DNA from: Bacteroidota bacterium
GTDB lineage: Bacteria > Bacteroidota > Bacteroidia > Bacteroidales > Prolixibacteraceae
DNA length: 6,810 nt
Assembly (NCBI GenBank): GCA_013203755.1
Contig: JABMPI010000743.1
Span: 1-6,810, forward strand
Direction of reading: 5' to 3'
Every line of letters begins with the position of its first letter. The stretch's first letter is position 1. Of this stretch, positions 1-3,899 are shown in pieces. The notes beneath the pieces were generated by a model. The model saw only the letters and a list, made by a program, of their open reading frames with translations, ran no database searches and was not told the origin of the DNA. The position numbers were made by a program, and so were the translations under genes.

Positions 1-477
1 ACCCAGGAGATGAAAACCAGCAAAATATTTATTGACGCAGCAAAAACATACACCGAAATTCCAGCAGACCAACCTGTTTTTGAAAGATACGAAACCTTTT
101 TAGCCGAAGCTTTTGATGGAATTCCTCAATTAAAAATGCCTGCAAAAGAGAGAGGTTTATTTGAATTGCGCACCTACGAAAGTTACAACGAAGATGCCGG
201 TCACCGAAAAGTAAAAATGTTTAACAGCGAAGAACTTCCACTTTTTGAAAAAGTTGGATTACATCCTGTGTTTTTCGGGCAATTAATGGCCGGCCGATTT
301 ATGCCTGCATTAACCTACATGCTTTGGTTTAAAGACATGGAAGAGCGCACTGCCAATTGGTCGAAATTTGTACAGAGTGACGAATGGAACACCATGAAAG
401 TAAAAGAAGAGTATGCAAATACAGTAAGTAAAGTGAAAAAGGTTTTTCTCACACCAATGGATTTTAGTCAGATATAA
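1..477 (+). CDS. NIPSNAP family protein, 3' part (5' end outside window)
   Basis: The reading frame is open from the first base, and three codons (T-Q-E) precede the first ATG at position 10. That ATG falls inside the protein: the NIPSNAP family in Bacteroidota and Planctomycetes usually has about 230-270 residues, with an N-terminal export signal and two ferredoxin-like alpha/beta (dimeric barrel type) domains. Here 158 residues remain. They comprise the tail of domain 1 (the stretch around AEAFDGIPQL, which aligns with the end of the first domain in relatives) and a complete second domain. The second domain opens with FELRTYES (fragment codons 54-61) and continues with the family-typical stretches KMFNSEELPLFEKVGL, HPVFFG and LTYMLWF, ending in a TPMDFSQI tail. 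The biochemical role of bacterial NIPSNAP proteins is not settled. The gene is separated from the next one by a terminator and a new promoter, so it is probably unrelated to the downstream operon. Family call is firm; function is unknown. Confidence 0.88.
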   Translation, partial: TQEMKTSKIFIDAAKTYTEIPADQPVFERYETFLAEAFDGIPQLKMPAKERGLFELRTYESYNEDAGHRKVKMFNSEELPLFEKVGLHPVFFGQLMAGRFMPALTYMLWFKDMEERTANWSKFVQSDEWNTMKVKEEYANTVSKVKKVFLTPMDFSQI

Positions 478-484
478 GATATCA

Positions 485-520
485 GAAGGGAGTCAGAATT
501 TGGCTCCTTTTCTTTTATTT
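485..520 (+). terminator. Rho-independent terminator after the NIPSNAP gene
   Basis: An inverted repeat starts 8 bases after the TAA stop. The arm GGAGTCA (489-495) pairs with TGGCTCC (501-507) through one G-U wobble around a 5-base loop GAATT. The stem extends outward as GAAG (485-488) against TTTT (508-511), giving 11 pairs. A T-rich run, TTTTCTTTTATTT (508-520), follows directly. Position, stem and T-tract all fit an intrinsic terminator that ends the upstream transcript and isolates the next operon. Confidence 0.85.
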
Positions 521-583
521 AACCCGCCTCAAATAATTATCTAAAAATCATCTAAATCATCCCCAGTTCTAAATAGCACAAGA

Positions 584-616
584 TTTCAAGCCATTAACAT
601 TTTTATATTATTTTTG
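584..616 (+). promoter_or_regulatory. Predicted Bacteroidota-type housekeeping promoter
   Basis: TATTTTTG at 609-616 matches the Bacteroidota -7 consensus TAnnTTTG at every fixed base. A partial -33 element, TTTC (consensus TTTG), lies at 584-587, 21 bases upstream of it, close to the expected spacing. Transcription would start near position 621-624, which leaves a leader of only about 17-20 bases before the ATG at 641. The element lies downstream of the terminator and upstream of the four-gene run, exactly where an operon promoter is expected. The -7 match is seen in the sequence; promoter activity is inferred. Confidence 0.6.
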
Positions 617-640
617 TTATTCTATTTTAAAAGAGAAGAT

Positions 641-1888
641 ATGGGAAAGTTGATTTTAAAATGTGTCAGGAGTACAAGTATTATTTTAGTTTTTAGCTTG
701 TTAAAAACAATGTCGTTGTTGGCTTGTACTACCCCCGTTTTCCGATATGCTTTAGAAATGTGGCCGGCATTTAATTATAAAGTAGAAATTATTCATAACG
801 GAAACTTAAATGCAGAACAAACTCTCGCAGTAGAACATTTAAGAAATTCCTTAAACAAAAATGGCACTACAAATTTGGTAGTTGAAGAAACGGCCAACTT
901 TGGCAAATACAACATTCCTTATTCTAAAAATCCACAAATTCTACTTCTCCATCCTGTAGAACAACGGAATAGTGATATCGTTTGGCAGGGTGATTTAACC
1001 AAAGAAAATGTTGATAAAATTATTGATTCACCTGCACGACAAGAAATTCTTCGCAACATTCAAAAAGGCGATGCAATCTCGTGGATTTTAGTAGAGAGTA
1101 AAGACAAGGACAAAAATGCAGAGGCATTTAATACTTTAAACAAGGAGTTAAAAATACTGTCGAATGAATTAAAATTAGCAAGCGATGCAACCGATGTTGA
1201 CGGTAAATTACTCAACATCGAAATAATAAATCAAGGAGTTCACTTTTCTATGCTTTCAGTATCAAGAGACGACCCTGCAGAAGAAGTTTTTATAAAAATG
1301 CTTTTAAGTACCGAGCCTGATTTACCTTTTATAAAATCTCCCATGGCTTTTCCTGTATTTGGAAGAGGCCGTGTTTTGTTTGCTTTGGTGGGAAAGGGAA
1401 TCAAGAAAAAACTAATAGAGGAAACTTGTAACTCGGTAATTGGTTGGTGTTCGTGTACCATAAAAGAAGACAATCCGGGAGCTGATTTGCTATTTACCGC
1501 TGACTGGGAAAAAATTGTTGGCGATTCGTCCTGGATTGAAGAAGTAGTGTTACCGGAAATAACTGGTATGTCGGATTTTATTCAAGAAGAGAAAGTGAAT
1601 AAAGTTGCTGAAACAATTACAAAAGAAAAAACAGAACCGGCTGAAAAAAACATTGAAGAAAAGCAAGTAGAGGAAGTGGTTGAAACTGATATACTACCAG
1701 TTGAAACTGTAAAAATTTCTGCTGTAGCAATTAAAACTGTTCAAAACGAAAAATCGATTTCAACTAAAATTGCTGAAGCTAAAACGGAAGGAATGAATCC
1801 ACTGACTAGAAATATAATAATTGTGGTAGTATTACTTTTAATTGCAATGCCCACAATTTCATTCTATTTACGAAAAAAGAAGTCTTAA
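641..1888 (+). CDS. Uncharacterised Cys-containing membrane-anchored periplasmic protein, partner of the ABC transporter
   Basis: The 415-residue product starts at ATG 641, preceded by the A/G-rich leader AAAAGAGAAGAT. The in-frame TTG at 614 is rejected because it overlaps the predicted -7 promoter box. A hydrophobic N-terminus (about residues 11-28) ends in a lipobox-like LLA-C29, followed by the block CTTPVFRYALEMWP (29-42). I remember nearly the same block, CTTPVFRYALERWP, from undescribed planctomycete proteins. Other blocks that match that memory are SVSRDDPAEE, FPVFGRGR, and WCSCTIKEDNPGADLLFTADW with the pair C270/C272 (C263 lies nearby). Residues around 310-385 form a low-complexity Glu/Lys/Val/Thr linker. 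Residues 392-408 form a membrane helix, and the basic end RKKKS should face the cytoplasm, so the body is predicted to be periplasmic. The permease start follows the stop by one base (TAA-A-ATG), suggesting translational coupling. I know no function; a partner or substrate-receiving protein for the ABC complex is an inference from position. Whether C29 is lipidated or redox/metal active is open. Confidence 0.82.
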   Translation: MGKLILKCVRSTSIILVFSLLKTMSLLACTTPVFRYALEMWPAFNYKVEIIHNGNLNAEQTLAVEHLRNSLNKNGTTNLVVEETANFGKYNIPYSKNPQILLLHPVEQRNSDIVWQGDLTKENVDKIIDSPARQEILRNIQKGDAISWILVESKDKDKNAEAFNTLNKELKILSNELKLASDATDVDGKLLNIEIINQGVHFSMLSVSRDDPAEEVFIKMLLSTEPDLPFIKSPMAFPVFGRGRVLFALVGKGIKKKLIEETCNSVIGWCSCTIKEDNPGADLLFTADWEKIVGDSSWIEEVVLPEITGMSDFIQEEKVNKVAETITKEKTEPAEKNIEEKQVEEVVETDILPVETVKISAVAIKTVQNEKSISTKIAEAKTEGMNPLTRNIIIVVVLLLIAMPTISFYLRKKKS

Positions 1889-1889
1889 A

Positions 1890-3152
1890 ATGAAAATCAC
1901 AAATCTGGTTTTTAAAGAGATCAAACGCCGAAAACTAAATTTCTTTTTAGGGTTAATTTCGGTAATATTTGCAGTTACAACTGTTACCGGGGCGTTAACA
2001 ATGTTACAAATACACGATTTCAAAACCGTAAAAATTATTTCTGACAAAGAGGAAGAGACAAAAAAACGCATGGCTGTTTTGGAAGACGATTATAGAAAAA
2101 TATCAATAGATCTTGGGTTTAATCTGCTCATACTTCCTGAAGACCAGAATTTAAGTGACTTATACGCCAACGATTTTGCATCGAAATATATGCCCGAAAG
2201 TTATGTCGATTCATTGGCAGCTTCAAACAGTGTATTAATCAGGCATTTGTTACCCACTTTACAACAAAAAATTACCTGGCCAGAAAAACAACGCACCATT
2301 GTTCTGACAGGTACACGAGGCGAAGTTCCATTTTTACACAAAGCGCCAAAAGCAGCAATGATGGAAACCGTTCCAAAGGGAACTATGATTATGGGTTACG
2401 AACTTCATAAAAGTTTGGGACTTAAAAAAGGTGACAAAACAGAGTTAATGAACCGGAGTTTTACCATTGAAAAATGTAATGAAACCCGTGGCAACATCGA
2501 CGATATTACAATTTGGATAAATCTAGAAGAATCGCAGGAATTACTAAATAAACGAGGTGAAATAAATGCAATACTTGCTTTAAAATGCCATTGTGCAGAT
2601 AATGAATTGGCGGAAGTAAGAAAAGAAGTAAATTCAATTTTACCGGGAACACAAGTTCTGGAAAAAGGAACACAAGTTCTGGTAAGAGCCGAAGCACGCG
2701 ATCGGGCAGCGAAAGAGGCAGAAGAAGCTATTTCGGCAGAAATAAAACACCGCGAGGATTTACGTATGGAAAATGAAAGTTTCACTGCAATTCTCCTTCC
2801 ATTGGTTTTACTAACCAGCGCAATTTGGATTGTATTTCTTTTTATAGGAAATGTACGCGAAAGGAAAAGTGAAATTGGAATTCTCCGGGCAATTGGTGTT
2901 CGAGAATCCACAATTATGCAACTGTTCTTTCAAAAGGCATTTATTATTGGGGTGATTGGAGCTTTTACAGGATATTTTCTGGGAATAGGAGCCGGAATTA
3001 TTTGGGGAGGAATATTTTCTACCACCTTTTTTAAATTAAATATTTTTGTTGCAGTGCTGTTTCTTGCGCCGCTATTATCGTTGGCAGCAGCATATATTCC
3101 AGCAACAATTGCAGCAAGACAAGATCCGGCCGAAGTATTAAAAGAAGAATAA
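1890..3152 (+). CDS. FtsX/MacB-like ABC transporter permease
   Basis: Start ATG 1890 lies one base after the preceding stop and gives 420 residues; longer readings from an upstream TTG would add only codons that overlap the previous gene. Topology is that of the FtsX/MacB/LolC-E class: membrane helix 1 at about 16-38, a large periplasmic domain (about 40-299), then helices at about 300-320, 350-373 and 385-404. The cytoplasmic loop N321-VRERKSEIGILRAIG-336 is the class hallmark that contacts the ATPase, and the end RQDPAEVLKEE is typical. Charged, probably coiled-coil stretches flank the periplasmic domain (about 42-70 and 266-297) and could form a MacB-like stalk. The domain holds the family-like blocks LGFNLLILPED, WPEKQRTIVL and GNIDDITIWINLEESQELL, plus a C233-H-C235 pair. 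These suggest a specific subfamily that I recall from Planctomycetes/Verrucomicrobia, distinct from classical MacB and LolCE. Such permeases usually act on periplasmic or membrane-embedded substrates without transporting them through the helices. The substrate here is unknown. Confidence 0.92.
   Translation: MKITNLVFKEIKRRKLNFFLGLISVIFAVTTVTGALTMLQIHDFKTVKIISDKEEETKKRMAVLEDDYRKISIDLGFNLLILPEDQNLSDLYANDFASKYMPESYVDSLAASNSVLIRHLLPTLQQKITWPEKQRTIVLTGTRGEVPFLHKAPKAAMMETVPKGTMIMGYELHKSLGLKKGDKTELMNRSFTIEKCNETRGNIDDITIWINLEESQELLNKRGEINAILALKCHCADNELAEVRKEVNSILPGTQVLEKGTQVLVRAEARDRAAKEAEEAISAEIKHREDLRMENESFTAILLPLVLLTSAIWIVFLFIGNVRERKSEIGILRAIGVRESTIMQLFFQKAFIIGVIGAFTGYFLGIGAGIIWGGIFSTTFFKLNIFVAVLFLAPLLSLAAAYIPATIAARQDPAEVLKEE
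2646..2687 (+). repeat. Short in-frame tandem repeat, 21-base period, two copies
   Basis: GGAACACAAGTTCTGG occurs at 2646-2661 and again, identical, at 2667-2682, with period 21. It encodes GTQVLEK (residues 253-259) followed by GTQVLVR (260-266) in the permease, just before the second charged helix. The identity at third codon positions suggests a recent small duplication or conversion more than protein-level constraint. The total length of the permease region does not look extended, so it may be a local sequence replacement. Confidence 0.75.
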
Positions 3153-3181
3153 ATTACGATTACAAGACTTTTACTTTTACC

Positions 3182-3841
3182 ATGCTGAAATTTGAAAACA
3201 TAACAAAATTATCTCAAAAAGACGATCAGGATATTTATGCGCTGGACGACTTTTCTCTCTCAATAAATAAAGGAGATTTTATTGCAATACAGGGACCAAG
3301 TGGTTGTGGAAAAACTACTTTATTGCTTACCGCTGGTGGGCTGCTAAAACCTGAAAAGGGAGAAGTTTACGTTGATGGACAAAGTATATATAATCTCTCT
3401 ACCGAAAAACGAGCTCTTTTTAGGGCACAAAATATTGGCTTTGTTTTTCAGCAATATCATCTTATTCCTTACCTAAACGTAATTGAAAATATACGAGTAC
3501 CAGCGTTGGCTCAGAATTCGAAACCCGACGAAAATAAAATTTCAGAATTGATTGAAATGCTGGGACTTGATAAAAGAATAAATCACACTCCTGCAGAATT
3601 AAGTGCGGGCGAAAAACAACGAACAGCATTGGCACGGGCATTACTTTTTAATCCCGCAGTTTTGCTTGCCGATGAAATAACAGGCAACCTCGACGAAGTA
3701 AATGTTGAAATTGTTATGAATTGTTTAAACGAATATAAAAATTCTGGAGGAACAATTCTACTGGTAACACACGATAAAGATTTGGGCGTAAAAGCCGATA
3801 CAGTTTTAAATATTAAAAACGGGAAACATATTCCAGTATAA
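3182..3841 (+). CDS. ABC transporter ATP-binding protein, LolD/MacB class
   Basis: The 219-residue cytoplasmic ATPase contains every catalytic element. The Walker A motif is GPSGCGKTT (38-46, with K44). The Q-loop is VFQQYHLIPYLNV (88-100). The signature is LSAGEKQR (140-147). Walker B is LLADE (161-165, with D164 and E165), followed by the D-loop GNLD (168-171) and the switch histidine H197 in LLVTHDKDL. The signature has Ala where LSGGQ usually has its first Gly and Glu in place of Gln, a mild variant also common in LolD-like proteins and not expected to abolish activity. Length and motif spacing match LolD/MacB/FtsE-class ATPases that pair with FtsX-fold permeases. The gene follows the permease after 29 bases, so the two form one complex, presumably as dimers. 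The start has no recognisable Shine-Dalgarno sequence, which is normal for Bacteroidota. I assign no gene symbol because LolD itself cannot be inferred from class membership. Confidence 0.95.
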   Translation: MLKFENITKLSQKDDQDIYALDDFSLSINKGDFIAIQGPSGCGKTTLLLTAGGLLKPEKGEVYVDGQSIYNLSTEKRALFRAQNIGFVFQQYHLIPYLNVIENIRVPALAQNSKPDENKISELIEMLGLDKRINHTPAELSAGEKQRTALARALLFNPAVLLADEITGNLDEVNVEIVMNCLNEYKNSGGTILLVTHDKDLGVKADTVLNIKNGKHIPV

Positions 3842-3899
3842 TTCAAACAACAGAATAAATACTATTTTTAGCGAAATAATTACTTACAAAATTTTCACA

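Noticed and set aside
614..640. Extension of the 641-1888 gene to a TTG start at 614
   Set aside because: The TTG lies inside the predicted -7 promoter box, and ATG 641 has a better purine-rich leader and gives a typical signal sequence.
1842..1889. Longer permease starting at TTG 1842 and overlapping the preceding gene
   Set aside because: The extra residues (QCPQFHS...) do not resemble a permease N-terminus, whereas ATG 1890 yields MKITNLVFKEIKRRK, the expected cytoplasmic start, placed one base after the stop.
2405..2911. 168-codon antisense frame opposite the permease
   Set aside because: Its composition (Ser/Arg/Phe-rich, no recognisable motif) is the usual shadow of a coding strand, and the + strand product is a clear FtsX-type permease.
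3853..3899. Possible internal promoter before the propeller gene (TATTTTTA at 3863-3870)
   Set aside because: It lacks the final G of TAnnTTTG and has no convincing -33 element at the right distance; read-through from the operon explains expression.
3842..3899. Terminator between the ATPase and the propeller gene
   Set aside because: No inverted repeat followed by a T-run is visible; the short gap supports co-transcription.
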